This document shows positions 1-12,400 of a stretch of DNA of 52,856 nt, in pieces. Numbering within the stretch: the first letter of the stretch is position 1; every line of letters begins with the position of its first letter. The stretch is from Rhypophila decipiens. Taxonomy: Eukaryota > Ascomycota > Sordariomycetes > Sordariales > Naviculisporaceae. A program made the translations under genes and the position numbers. A model generated the notes under the pieces. The model was not told where the DNA came from. It made no database searches and saw only the letters and a program-made list of their open reading frames with translations. The stretch spans positions 1 to 52,856 of the forward strand of contig MU858280.1 in NCBI GenBank assembly GCA_033297075.1, written 5' to 3'.

Positions 1-1978
1 TGGATGGAATTTATTTCGCCCGGAGGCACTGAGCCTAAAGGGCCTATGCACGCTAACTACATTCGGTTCATCCAAATCCGCCATTATCTCGTCCATACTT
101 TTATACTGGTCGAAGTGTTAGTTGGTATTGGCGTCTGACTTCCCGTCTCCACCACCAATGTGGCGGGTCCGCGACCCGTTTGCGATCAAACGAGCTCCAC
201 CGCGATAGGTTGCCCATCCCAGGACACGTCACAGGTGTCACGACTGGTGGAAAAGACTAATATTATTGCAATGCTATTGACTAAGATTCTACCCCCGTAC
301 AATAAAGAAGAAGAGAAGGAAAGAGTGCAAAGAGGGGACGCGCGACCGCGTAGACGTAGGCAAACGCGAGAGCAGCAAGTGGTCACGTGATAATGGCACT
401 GCGTCATTGCGGCACAAGTGCGGGGCCACTGCGGGGCGAGAGTTCCCGAGTGGCTTGGCGACGGCCACGCCTCACAACAGACGTGTCAAGTGCATTGCGA
501 ATCGAAACAACTCGATGTTGGAAATCCTAGGGACCTCCAAGTAGTATTCGGGGATTCGCAGTACTGAGAATCCCGAGACCCACAACTTCGGGCCGTCCGT
601 TCAAATCGTCCCCCAGCCTCTTGCAACGTCGCGTTTGCTAGCCGGACACGGACATGAAACCCGGACCGTCGGCGCCATAGGCAGTCCGCTTTGAGACACT
701 CAGACTCCGCTCCGTGAGCAGTTTCTTGCCGGTCTTCCTGCACAATTCATTGGTTGAAGGTCCGGCGAACCTCGGGGCAGCACATCAGCTATAATCAATA
801 GGACTAGTTTTATCACAATGAATAGAACTTGGGTCCTAATTGTACAAGTATACTGGTAACGGCTTACCAACAGATAGCGTCGAGATCATATTTTGAAGAA
901 AAAAGGCTGCTCGAAACTGTTCGACAACTGCCAATGTTCGAGTACAAGCTGCTGCTTCTCTGTTCCAATGCAAAATCAAGACCCGACCGAGAAATCGTGA
1001 TACAGCTAAGGTAAGGATCTATTCCTCGTCCCTATTACATATCCCCGGTAAACTGTGGTGGTGTTATTTCCAGGGAAGTTCTAGACCTGTAAGAAGCTGG
1101 ACCAAGAAGTCCAGAACTGCATACCTAATGGTCTTTTGTATTGAGGCCTTCCATTCTTGTCCAACCAATCGTAAATGGCACTCCGTCCGGAATATTGTCC
1201 CGGTTGTCAAAAACAAAATTAGTAATAAGGTCTGTCATCGGTAGAGAGTGGGGAAAAGGCAAAGACGTTATCATCACGGACAGCGCGGTAGATGTAAAAG
1301 TCGCCAGGTCACCCTGAATCGGTCGCACCGGAAGTGGGTTAAGATTAACATAGTGAATCAAGTGTTCGGGTAGACGGTCCGCAGGAATTTTACTTGACTT
1401 GACCGGCTGTTGGGTAACACATTGTTATACGCACAGCAGCGAGCCGTGAACAACGTGTACTGCTGAAACAATACCGGGAACGGACCAACATCTGTACGAC
1501 CAACAGAGGCTTTTAGGCTTCGTTTTAGCACCATGTGGTTCTACAGTGTTACCAGAGGGCTTGTAAAATTTAACAGCCTCTTGCTAAGTTCCGAACTCAT
1601 TACAGAAGGAGATACCAACAAGACTTGAGGACGGGTTGTGTGGCCTGAGAGTCCGAGGTCCAGTTACTTGTCGTACAAGACATGTCCCTAAATGCGGACC
1701 TCGAAATGCTAGTTTGTTAGATTTGTTAAAGCGTTTATTGCTTCAATTAGTAGGATATCATAATTTCATCTTCCGATTGTAACTATTCAGGTGCACTCGG
1801 TTGATGTAATACGAAGATACGTTTAGTTATATATTTTTTTATAATAATTACAAAATCTTCCCTCCGAGATCTTTTCAGTATGTCACTCGCCTTGATTCCA
1901 GATCATGACCGGAGTCAGGTATCCACCGGTCCATCTCAGAAAATGCAACAGAATAAAAGGTAACCTTATCTTACGTCC
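1..1978. other. Gene-free stretch
   Basis: I see no convincing coding region. Open frames are short, lack domain-like composition and mostly start at non-ATG codons. An AT-rich patch with T and A runs lies around 1800-1860. It probably holds the 3' flank of the Clr5 gene and unique intergenic DNA. Confidence 0.5.
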
Positions 1979-4190
1979 TTACGCGATCGAAATCTTGAAC
2001 AGCTTGCCCGAATACTTCATGAAATCCTCAACGCCCTCAAACGTCGTGGACTCGAAGACACCCGTTTCGAGCATCCTCTGCAGCCTCTTGCTCTCTTGCT
2101 TTTCTGGCCCATCCGCTAGAATGGACAAGGATAGTGCTCGTCCAACCCAAGGCTTGCATCGGTCCCAAGACAGTCTCCTGTTCAGTTCAGCCGCGATGGT
2201 GACCAAAAACTGGATTGCCACACAGTTATCGTCGTTCTCGCCCGCGTAGAGGCTGGTTTTTGACTCGTAGACCGTGGCAATCTCCTCCAACAACCTGTTA
2301 CAAGCGGCTTCATCCTTTGCGTCTAGATGGACAAATGCCAAACGGCGTCCCAGGCTACCCACCGTTTCGGGCAGGTCTCCGTGGTCGTTAAGTCGGCGGA
2401 TGAAATCCGAACAAGTCCCAGTTAAAGTCTGCCTTGCTCCCTCCAGATCGTCCTGCTGTATCTCATGCTCCGCCAAGAGGCACCTCGAAGCAATGCCCTG
2501 CGCCCACAGGGTCTCCGGAAAGCTTTCGCAGTGGTGTATCAAGCGCGTCAACAACGACTTCGGAATGGGAAGGACGCCCTTTCCGCCGTTGATGAGCTGA
2601 CTGAGCCGCTTGATATAGGCGTCGATGCCGTCACTGTTGTCCGACAGCCGGGAAATGCGGTCCGCAAGCTCCTGGGCTTCCCGCTCCGTGTACGTGGCTG
2701 TACGTCGGCCCCGGTGCGGTACGACGTCAATGGTGAGCATCTTTTCAAAGTCCTCCGCGGCGTCGAGGATGCGAAAGCATAGCATGGACGCGTGCTCATG
2801 GCGCGACCACTTCTGCAGCAGCTCGACGACGCGGATGAGGTGACGTCCTGTCTTTTCGTGGTTCATGCCGTGCCGTTTCCGATGTTTGGCCGTCATCCAG
2901 TTGAGCACGTCGTCGGCCTCTCTGGGCCGGGCCTGGTGGGCATAGAAGCACGCCAGTCGGTAGGCCGCTCGCAGCGCGTCGTCATGCGTCGGCGACAAAA
3001 AGCGTGAGAATCCCGAAACGACGTCCCGTAGCATAGACTCTGCGTCCTCGCGGTGCCCATTCGAGCTGGCGGCCCGGTCGAGATTTCTCAGTTCCTCCAG
3101 CGTGCTCTCTCCCAGGTCGAGGTTGACGGGCCCGTCGTCAAGGCTGCAGACCTTCGGCGCTGGTTCCTTACGGTCAGTGGAGCGGTTTTCAGTCTGTGTG
3201 TGGTCGAGTATCTCTGGGCTTGCGGCCACTGTTCGGGGCGTGGCGTAGTCGATGTCGGAGGGGGTCGGGTGATCTCAACCGTCATGTCAGCATTCAAGCC
3301 ATAAAACCCGTCGAGAAGTCTTTTGAGGAGATGGTAGCTTACCGGCTGTGGAAAATGCAGGATCAATGACCACCTGACCATGCGTCTTCAACACCCTATC
3401 TGCCGTCCACATTTGGTTGCCCCATCTAAACTCCGTCTTCTTCGGCTTTCGCTGGTTGGCGCGGTTGACCATCCACGATCCCTTGCCCCTCGGGAGATTC
3501 TTGGCCCAGCGCCACTGTTTGAATCGATCCTTGTACATCTTCTCACTGTTGATGAGATACAAGATGGTTAGCTGCAAAACGTCGCTTCTTCGACCGTGAC
3601 CGTGACCGTGCTATGCTTGCCTTGCTTTGAACTCGAATCCCTTTTCCATCTGCTCGATGGTGTCCCCCAAGGAGAGATTCTGCTTCAGATATAGGCCTTC
3701 GATGACGTCTTTCCATTTCTCCCACACATGATCTGGTGGCGGTCGCGCTCTCTGCTTCCGCTTCGAGAATGCTCCTGCGCGTCCCACTGGCGGAACCGAG
3801 GCTGCTTCAGTCTGTGTTGAAGAATGTCAGCAATTTGACGCACTGTACCCAGGTCTGCGGTGCGGGAAGTAGATGAAATAACAGGGTACACACTGCTTCC
3901 TTTGAGCCTCCATCGGTCTCGTGGGCAGCTGGAACTGATGTTTGGGGGGCGTAGGTGCTGGGATCTGCCGGCAGTCTCGGCGGCGGAAGCATGCCACCTT
4001 GAGGTGCGAACCCAAGATCTAGGGGTAGGGGCTCGGTCCAAGTTTGATCACCCATCGCCGCCAATATTCCAGCTATATCCGCCATTTGTGGTTGTGACAT
4101 GTCACTGCCGAGGTGCCAGTCATTCCCTTGACGCGAACCGTCCCCGTAGTCGATGTGATGGTACTCAGTTCCATTTCGGCCGGCAGACAT
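1979..4190 (-). CDS. Clr5-domain protein with helical (TPR-like) C-terminus
   Basis: Spliced model of four exons: 4190-3894, 3811-3621, 3545-3343 and 3273-1979, giving 661 residues with all phases consistent. The Clr5 domain (about residues 129-178) is split by intron 2. Its first half begins WEKWKDVIEGLYLK, and the second half contains YKDRFKQWRWAKNLPR, the typical conserved aromatic and basic pattern. Residues from about 240 on are helix-rich with repeated Leu/Ala patterns, as in the TPR-like tails of this family. Clr5 domains occur at the N-terminus of many fungal nuclear proteins of unknown function; fission yeast Clr5 is linked to heterochromatic silencing. Intron 2 uses a GC donor (AG then GCAAGC) with an ACAG acceptor; reading it this way restores FKASEKMYKDRF. 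The start ATG at 4190 is the first in frame for the exon. The molecular role here is not known. Confidence 0.85.
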
Positions 4191-6139
4191 TTTGTTGAAA
4201 TCTTTCGTGCAGATCAAGAATGCACGATTCAGACTTGAAAGAGAATCAAGGAGAAAAAGCAGCCCTTTCTCCGAGAGAAAAGTGCAGCAGAGAGTTGGAG
4301 CGCAAAAATGGACAAGCAGCCGCAGGCCCCAGCTTGGGTACGATAGACGGAGACCACGACTCCAAATGCGGTACCAACGTCACGGTCAGGTCCTTACCGC
4401 TTTTTTGGAGAGCCGCAAGGTCGGCTGTACACGTGTAGTAGTTAGCGTGAGTACCGGCTCGGACGCCCATTCAATCTTTCCAGTTCGTCCCCAAAAGTTC
4501 TGAAAAGTGCCTCGGTGGCGTGGCACCGGTGGTGTGACACTGGACCCACCCACCAACTTGCTCAATGAGCAATCTGACTGGCTGTATTCCTGCCTGACAT
4601 GTCCAGCAAACGAATGTCCGTGTGGTTGGTGATGTACAGGTACTTCAATCTCCACCCGACTCGGAACAGACAAGAGACAAAACAGCGCCAAGGTAGCCCG
4701 CGCCCTGTCCACACATGGCGTCGAAAAGACTGAAAAGTGCTACAAGAATCCCAAAACACAACACGGCTTATCGGAACCAAGGATTGATTTTGGCGATGAC
4801 AGGTTGGTAAAAAGGGTAGAAATCAAAATGTCGTGAATAAGACTGAAAAGTTCTTGGCCCAAATGTGGGCACGACCAGGTCGTTTCTGAGGCCACTTTTG
4901 CTTTCTCTCTTTCATCATTCGTCGGCACGGGCAAGGGGCAGGGAACTGGACCTTAGCAACTGGTAAGAAGCCAAATCGTGCCGGAAAGTTCCACGCATCC
5001 AAGATACCAGTATCGATGGGCGAAAAAGATCCCAAAAAAGCCGAGTTGTAGTCCTGCGGTTTTTGACACTATGTAATGGATTCTGCATCTGATCTCTTCA
5101 AGTTCAAGTCGCTGTATAAAGCTGGTCTACCCAGTTCTCTGTGTCGACGTTGGTTAAAGCCGAGCTTGACGATCACGAGGGCAAAAACGTGACCTTTTTC
5201 TTTGAGCGCTTTTATCTTTGGTGATAATCGCAGCAACAGCAAACCGTTTCTGTCGAGAATATCATTGCCTTCCTTGGGCTATATTCCGCCTAGCTTGTAC
5301 AGTTCTGTCGTGTTACTTGAGTACCCACGACAAGCCGATTATCGTGAGCAATCCCAGAGTAATCGTGACAATATGTACCAAATATTAACACTGGAAGCGT
5401 TGTGACAGATGGTGCAAGCCACCACAACCAGCCCTAACGCCCGGACAGGTCTGCATGCACAGCCGCCGCCACAACCCCGACTCAGACCCTCGTACGCCCT
5501 CGAACGATGGCTCTGCGAACCCCCACACAAGGGGCCGTTCCTCGCCTTCCAACCCGCCCGTTTGATCCCTCTTCCCCCAGGCAAAGTTGGGCATATGCGA
5601 TCTGGTCCGGATTTTAGTCCAAGCATGGCTCGGATGCAAGGGGAGACACCAGCCACAGATGAGAAGTAAGAAATAGCTGGCACCGATTACCTCACTGATG
5701 CCTGCCTGCCCCACCAAGGCATGTTTTTGTACCGGTACATGAGAATCGCCGATTTGGGGATGAGGGGCAGGTCATTTCACTATAGCGGCGCTGCCAGATT
5801 GGTTTCTGGAGGGAGCCAGACCAATTTTGGGCAGTGGGAAGCACCCATTCGTTTTCTGTCGGCCTATTCTGTCATTTACAGCAGGTGTCGGTAGGTGCGC
5901 AATTGGGGGTCTACTGTGCCGGACTTATCAAATATGGTAGACCGTAGACATATAACCTCTAATATAAGAGACATAATTCCGCCCAGTCTCCCTTTTAGAG
6001 GACAGAGAAACACATTGGTCTGTGGTGTTATGAATGCCTCCTTCCCGTTTTATTTTATTCTTCTCGGGGTGTAAACCCTGTTTGCCACAAGACACTTCTT
6101 TTGTCCAAACTCCTTCCGTTGGTCCGTCCATCGTCCGAC
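4191..6139. other. Long intergenic region between Clr5 and AAA+ genes
   Basis: About 1.95 kb between divergently transcribed genes. No open frame has domain-like composition; a Pro/Arg-rich frame near 5409-5669 looks like chance translation of GC-rich DNA. A pyrimidine-rich tract at 6030-6120 directly precedes the AAA+ start, as is common in fungal promoters. It presumably contains both promoters. Confidence 0.5.
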
Positions 6140-8389
6140 ATGGCTTACTACGGTGATTCGGTCGGCGATTCTCCCGGATCCACCGTTATGAAGATGAACG
6201 ACCTCGACTGGGGAGTGCAGTACGACACCGGTCAGTCCCCAGCTCTTCTTCAGGGAGCCGGGTTGGAATGTGAGCTCAAACGATTCGACTCCCTGTTCAA
6301 TGCCAGAGGCGACAAGTTCAGACTCCCCATGGGCACCAGCCACATCATCAACCATGAAAGAGATGACTCGGCGTCCTCGGCGCTCGTTCTTACGAAACAT
6401 TGGAATAAGGACAAAGAACTTGACTTCACCGAACTCGAGATCAAGTCACCCTACATCAAGGCGGCGCTGAAGGCCGTTGTTCCCCAATACAAAGATTTTC
6501 AAATCCAGGTGAAACATATCGTCATCCGCAACGAGCCCCAATGCATCTTCCACTTCCGAGAAGAGATCCAGCGCTATGGATGCCAGCTGCAAGACAGCCA
6601 GGCCGCGAAGCACGTCCTCTTCTTATTGCAGTACATGTGGCGGGAGCTCAGCACAGAGATGTTCACCTTCTTCTCCACACTTGGCAGCAGCGATGGCCCT
6701 GCGACGATAGACTTCGCCGGTCTTTGGATGGCTTTCAGACCAGGAGACCTGATCTTCCTCAAACCAGCCACCGCGGTCGACGACGATCGCGTGCTTCGAT
6801 TCAAGTCCATGGACCGATGCCGCTGCAGTTTATCCTTCTGTCCTCGCGACAAATGGACCATCGAGGGCACCTTCATCGACTACGACGGTACCAAATACGG
6901 TCACGACACCATGAGCGTCGACATCAAGAAGTATGAAGGCTGCCGTTCGCTCCAGGAATTAGCGGCCTTCCCTCTGCGGTACCATGATCGGAACAATGAG
7001 ATACGATCTCGACTTATAGCTCGCGGGCAGAAGTTTTGCGGGCTCCATGGTATGCATCACCGTCGGTATGATGGGGTTGCGGAACTGCTTGGTGACGATC
7101 GTAACGTGAGCATGCACGGTGAAGACGATTATTTTCCCTCACGTTCCACGTTGGTATGTATTGCAATCTCATTCTCTGCAATTCATCCTCAATTTCATAC
7201 TTCTTTGCATTTATTGCTCCTTAAAGGAGTCCGTGATCGCTTGCTAACGCTACTTAGGTCAATGGAAGAATCATTGTCGACGCTTTCGCTTTTGAAGAAG
7301 CCCGCCCGGCACACAGCATATGCTTCGCGTCGCTAGAAAAGACATTTGAAGCCGAGAAAGGGCAAAAACTTGAGCTAAGTGATGACGAATACATCATTTG
7401 CACCAGTACTATCAGCGGGTTTTCCCTCAACGAGCGAAAATGGGGAAATTTCAAGATTGATCTGATTCAACCGCTCGAGTTTAACGAGTCTGCATTTCAT
7501 TCTCTCATTCTGGATGAGCACTACAAAAAGCAGATTCTCTCACTGGTCAAGTTTCACAGCGAAGAGAGGGTCAAATTTGATGACTTCATCCAGGGGAAAG
7601 GCAAGGGCATGGTCTTTCTTCTTCATGGAGCACCTGGCGTGGGCAAGACTCTGACGGCCGAGAGTGTGGCCGACTTTTGCGAACGACCGCTTCTTCGGTT
7701 AGATGCTTCCTGTCTAGGGACCACAGCCACAGAGGTGGAAGCCTCTCTCTCGTCCATCTTTCGATTCGCCACGAAGTGGAGAGCTGTAGCGCTCCTCGAC
7801 GAGGCCGACGTCTTCTTGGAGCAGCGGCAAACAAATAACCTCAAGCATAACGCCCTGGTATCAGGTAAATACAAACATTACTCCTTTCTTGATAAATAAT
7901 CACAATACTGACCTTGGACTTTCTTTATTCTCAGTGTTCTTGCGAGCGTTGGAGTACTACGAAGGCATCCTTTTCCTCACAACGAATCGTGTCGATTCCT
8001 TCGACACAGCCTTCAAGTCGCGGATCCACCTTGCCATCAAGTACCCGGAACTAGACGCGGCCAGCCGGCGGAAGCTCTGGTACAACTTCTTGTCCCAAAC
8101 ATCGGCCGAGACCGCCGAGTATTTTGACAGGAGCGGGATGCTAGATGAGCTGAAGAAGGTGCCTCTGAACGGTCGCCAGATCAAGAACATTGTCCGCACA
8201 GCATTCACGCTGGCCGTCAGTGACGGCATGGCAATCCAGATATCTCATATTCGTTCGGCTCTTCAGCCTCTAAAAGACTTTGACGCAGATGTTGAGAAAA
8301 GCAAGCTGGAGAGGAAAAGGATGGCCGATACGGAGGAACCAGAGCCAGATCGGCTGTCGAAAAGGGTGCGGGGCGATACCTTTAGATGA
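6140..8389 (+). CDS. AAA+ ATPase with N-terminal DUF7025-like region
   Basis: Exons 6140-7153, 7258-7864 and 7935-8389 give 691 residues; the introns (104 and 70 nt) have GTATGT and GTAAAT donors. The ATPase core shows Walker A (GAPGVGKT, about residue 462), Walker B (VALLDEAD, about 515), sensor 1 (FLTTN) and a C-terminal lid ending in a basic tail. The preceding half contains FRPGDLIFLKP and, across intron 1, VNGRIIVDAFAFEEA. Both are features of the large fungal family that pairs a DUF7025-like region with one AAA domain of the FtsH/BCS1-like type. Such proteins are thought to remodel or unfold protein substrates; the substrate is unknown. The first in-frame ATG is at 6140, with context GACATGG. 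It stands alone, divergent from the Clr5 gene. Confidence 0.9.
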
Positions 8390-8726
8390 CTAAGCTCTTG
8401 TCATTACACCCCTCATCACATCGGTGGAGGCGTTAGCCTCGGGCGCTTTAGAGGCTTTTTTTCTCTGTGGTTATTTGCTTTGGTAGCGGCCAGTTTGCTT
8501 TATTAGATACCAATCATTCAGAATGTTTTTGTTTTAGAGTAACATTGTGGACAGGCCGACCATGATACCATTCAGCAGACTGAGCGAGTTCAAAAGGTCT
8601 GCGAACATGGACCACTTTCGACGATAATAAGTGTTAGGATACTTCTCGCCCTTTTAAAATCGCCATGAGGGAAGTGCGTTAATGCATCACATTCTCACCA
8701 GAAGGTCCAGAACATCCTGTGGGTAA
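8390..8726. other. 3' flank of the AAA+ gene
   Basis: The stretch holds a T-rich run (about 8456-8485) suitable as a 3'-UTR signal and nothing else recognisable. Short ATG frames here (for example at 8561) end within about 20 codons. Confidence 0.4.
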
Positions 8727-9305
8727 CTCCGTTATGTTCAGAGAAATCCAGCGCCCGCACTCCCGACTCCAGTACAGACATCCGAGCCAAAATCCACTCA
8801 AGGCCTGAACGCCCATGAACAGGCCAGCTTGCATGCTAGGATAGGAATAGGCTTGGGGGTTGCTCTCGGCGGCACACTGTTACTCTCCGTCGTTGGGTGG
8901 TACATTCACCGGGGACGCAAGATGGCAGCTCTCAAAAACATGACGGAAAAGGACATCAGAAACGGGATCGAAGCCGTCCTGTTGACTGCAAAACCTGAGC
9001 TTAGTGGAGATGGTAAGCATTGCGTTGAGCTAAAAGGCTCGGAGCCCCGTCCGCTGTCGGCAAATGTATGTGAGTTGGAAGGCAGTTCCGTGGCGGTTGA
9101 GATGAGCGGGGATGGGCTGTACGGGGAGCTGGATGTTAATTCACGGATGTCAAGTCACGTTGAGGCTAAGGGGAAAGAGGATTCGGCATCTCAGTCGGTT
9201 GGGGAACCGGCTGATGATCAGGCTAGGAATACGCCGGATGGGAGTTCTCAGCCTGGGACGAAGAAACCGGAAGATGTGGAGATCGAGGAAGCGTCTATAT
9301 GTTAG
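8727..9305 (+). pseudogene. Orphan membrane-anchor and cytoplasmic tail of a single-pass protein
   Basis: The frame is open from 8727 to the stop at 9303-9305. It encodes a Pro/Thr/Ser-rich juxtamembrane segment, then a hydrophobic helix (IGIGLGVALGGTLLLSVVGW), a basic stop-transfer (HRGRK) and an acidic, Ser-rich tail of about 130 residues. This is the usual end of fungal Ser/Thr-stalk surface proteins. No in-frame ATG precedes the membrane helix, the frame has a TAA at 8724-8726, and I found no upstream exon with a signal peptide or ectodomain. It is either the 3' remnant of a truncated surface-protein gene or the last exon of a gene whose first exon I could not recognise. Confidence 0.45.
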
Positions 9306-9464
9306 CTTGGAATCAAAAATTAGGTGCCGTATTGCACCTGGGAACATTGGAATCAATCACTAATTAGCCGTTACCAACTTGAACCTTTCTACCAGATCGT
9401 CCTTCCTAGCTGATATCCGGACTCATGGATTCAACTTTAACACCTGCTTCTGTGTCGATCCGTC

Positions 9465-12400
9465 TCAAAACTCATCCACAACACAACCGAGCTCCGTAAT
9501 CACCTCCCAGGCCGTCTTCCCACTCTTGTCTCTGATCTTGGTGTCCACCACTTGCCGGTTAGGCCCAAGCTTGATGTCATCCTCTATCTCTTGACCCAAT
9601 TCTTCCATATCTAATTCTTCGTCCTCTGTCGACACAGACACAGTTCTACCAGTAGTACGATTGAAGTCAAGAAAAACACGCACAATACTCATATTCCCCG
9701 TTCCGGCGGCAACATGGAGCGGTGTCTGGCGCTTTCTATTCATTGCGCTAGGATTGGCATTTAATTGTTTGATCAGGTAGTGTATGATATCGCCCCGCTC
9801 TGCGCTTGCTGCCTTGTGTAGCGGTGTATTTCCGTATCTGTCGCGGGCGTTGACCATTTCTTTCACGTTGGCCGTGGTGTCTCTTTTGGTGGTGTTTCTG
9901 GATGTACTAGTCAGGAGCTTTATTATCTCTGTTGCTGTTGACTTTTCATGCTCTAGGTCGGAGTCTTTGAAACGCGAAGTTGAGGGAGAAGGAAGTGAGG
10001 AAGCTGAAGCAGAGGCAGAAGCAGCGTAATGTAAAGGCGTGGCGTGTTCGTCGTCCATTGCCATTAGTAGCTTTCGTACGATATCGGCATCAGCATTCAC
10101 CTGCTGCTGCTCTGATAATAACAATCGGACGACCTCTACCTGCCCGGCTTCGACGGCGACGTGAAGGGCTGTTGCCCCGTTGTTGAGAGCCTCCCGGACG
10201 GGGTCCGAGCCGCGAGTGAGCAAGAGCGACGCCATGGACAGGTGACCTCTTCTACAGGCAAGATGGAGGGCTGTCTCGCCGTGCTTCGTCTGGACCGAGA
10301 TGGCGCTCGGTGTATGTTGCAGCAGGAGCCAAACCAGATCAGAGTTTCCTGGAGATGAATGACAGGCAAAGTGTAAAGGTGTCCAGCCGAGTTTGGTTCG
10401 TTGGAGGGGGTCAGCGCCGCATTGTAACAGGAGCCAGGGAATAGTGCCACTGTTGCTGTTTTCGGGCTTGGTCCTTGATGATGATGGTGGCGCGAAGCTA
10501 CTACCTTGTTGGTTGGTGCTGGTAGTAGATGCCCAGGCAGCCGCGGCGGCATGCAGCGGAGCCAGTCCCTTCTCATCAGCTTTGTTCACATCTGCCCCGG
10601 CCTGCAGCAGAAACCAGGCGACCATCCCGTGGCCATACTCGACCGCCATGCGCAAGGCGGTCCACCCCTGATCGTCCGTCACGTCGAGGTCGACTCCGCC
10701 GCGCCGGGTACGGGGATGTCTGTTGCCTTTGCCCCCTGAAATGCTGTTCCCTCGGGTACGGCTGCTGCTTCTATTATGCAGGCTCGCCTTTTCTACGATG
10801 CGGCGCACTAAACTCAGCTGCCCGTGGCGCGACGCGTAAAACAGCTGGCTCGACACGTCCCCTAGTGAAGCACCGTGGTCGATGAGCAACTCGGCGATCC
10901 GGCCGTGGCCGTGAGAGTTGGCCCACTGAAGCGCCGTGAAGCCGTCGCGATCTTTGGCGTTGATGTCGGCGCCGTACCCGAGCAGCGCCTGCACGATCGC
11001 GAGCTGACCATGGGCGGCGGCCCAGCGGAGCGGCGTCCAGTTCTGGCTGTCTTTGATATCTGATCTAATCTTTGGTCTAATCTTGTCCGGTATAATCATG
11101 TCTGATGGATGGAAGAGCGCGTCGATGCATGCCGTGTTCTCACCCATGACGGCCTGGAGCAGAGGGGTCTGCCCTTTATTGTCCGTGATGTTGGGGTTCG
11201 CCCCGTTCGTGATGAGGACCTTGACCACAGCGCTGTGCCCGTATGATGTCGCCCAGTGCAGTGCCGTTTCTCCTCGTATTGTGACGGCATCAGGATCTGA
11301 GCCTCTTTTGATCAAGTTGCGAGTGAGTCGGTCAAGACCAAAATAGGCGGCTACATGCAATGGCCAGATGTCCCGCTCGCTTCGGAAGCGGTAGTCGGTC
11401 ATGACCTGGAATGCGCGGGTCACTGGGGCGGGCTTGTAGAGGAAATCTTGCGCCAGCTTATGAATCGCTTGACGCCGCTGTTGGTCCCCTGACATTACGG
11501 CCATGTGTCGGCCCCAATAGTCTGCTGCGTAGTTGTGGAAGGTATGCTTTTGCTTTTCTGTCTTCCCCACGGAGGGGCTGGTGGGCAGCTGAGGGGCGAG
11601 GAAGTCGGGAGAGAGGAGATAGAGCAGGCACGCTTCGGCCAAGATGGCCTGTGAGTCCCCAAATGGCTTAAAGATTGTCGAAGTGTGAGTTTCTACGTAT
11701 GTTCGCGTCGTATAGTGGGCTAGACTGACGGCCTGGGTGACCGGGTCCACTACCAGCAGACCAACACAGACCGAGGTGAGAACATCCTCGGCCACAGGCC
11801 CCTGAGGTTTCTTCAAGCCTGTGTCGTTGCTGCTTTCCAACGTGTTGACAGCCAAGGCATCCAAGAGTTCGGGCATGGTAAGAGCCCTCTCAGCAAACAC
11901 GAGCCATCGAAGTGTCGCAATGGCCAATGCGTGCCTTGCTGGCTTCTGCTCTGCTATGCGCTGCAGCGCCAGCTTGTACACCTCATCGGGAGTCTTTGGT
12001 AGTGTCTTGAGCCCGGCCTCAAATTCCTGGATGGTGAGTTTGGAGGCGAGAAAGTCCATGTGGAGACGAGCGAGAAGGAACCTAGACAATGGAATCGCGG
12101 CGTAAGTCTTTGATAGCTTCATGCATTATTCACCCAGCGTGAAGTATACTTGCATTCCATCAGATCTTTCCACCACTTTGTTAACCACTTTGTTCAAAAA
12201 TGTCATCGTCTTCAGGGGCTCTGAGAGAGGTGTATCTGCCGTCCTCAGAGCCCGGGAGATCTCTTCATCCTTGCTTTCGACCAGTTTCTTCAACTCCCTC
12301 CGCGCATTAATGCGACTCTTCACGTAACTGGCCAATTCGCTTTCGGTTGCAGCGATGCTGATTCTATCATCCGGGTTGACGAGGGACTTGATGCTTTCAT

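Noticed and set aside
5409..5669. Pro/Arg-rich plus-strand frame
   Set aside because: No start context, intron signals or domain pattern; overlaps equally long frames on the other strand.
10506..10885. Long plus-strand frames across the ankyrin region
   Set aside because: Shadows of the GC-rich minus-strand NLR exon.
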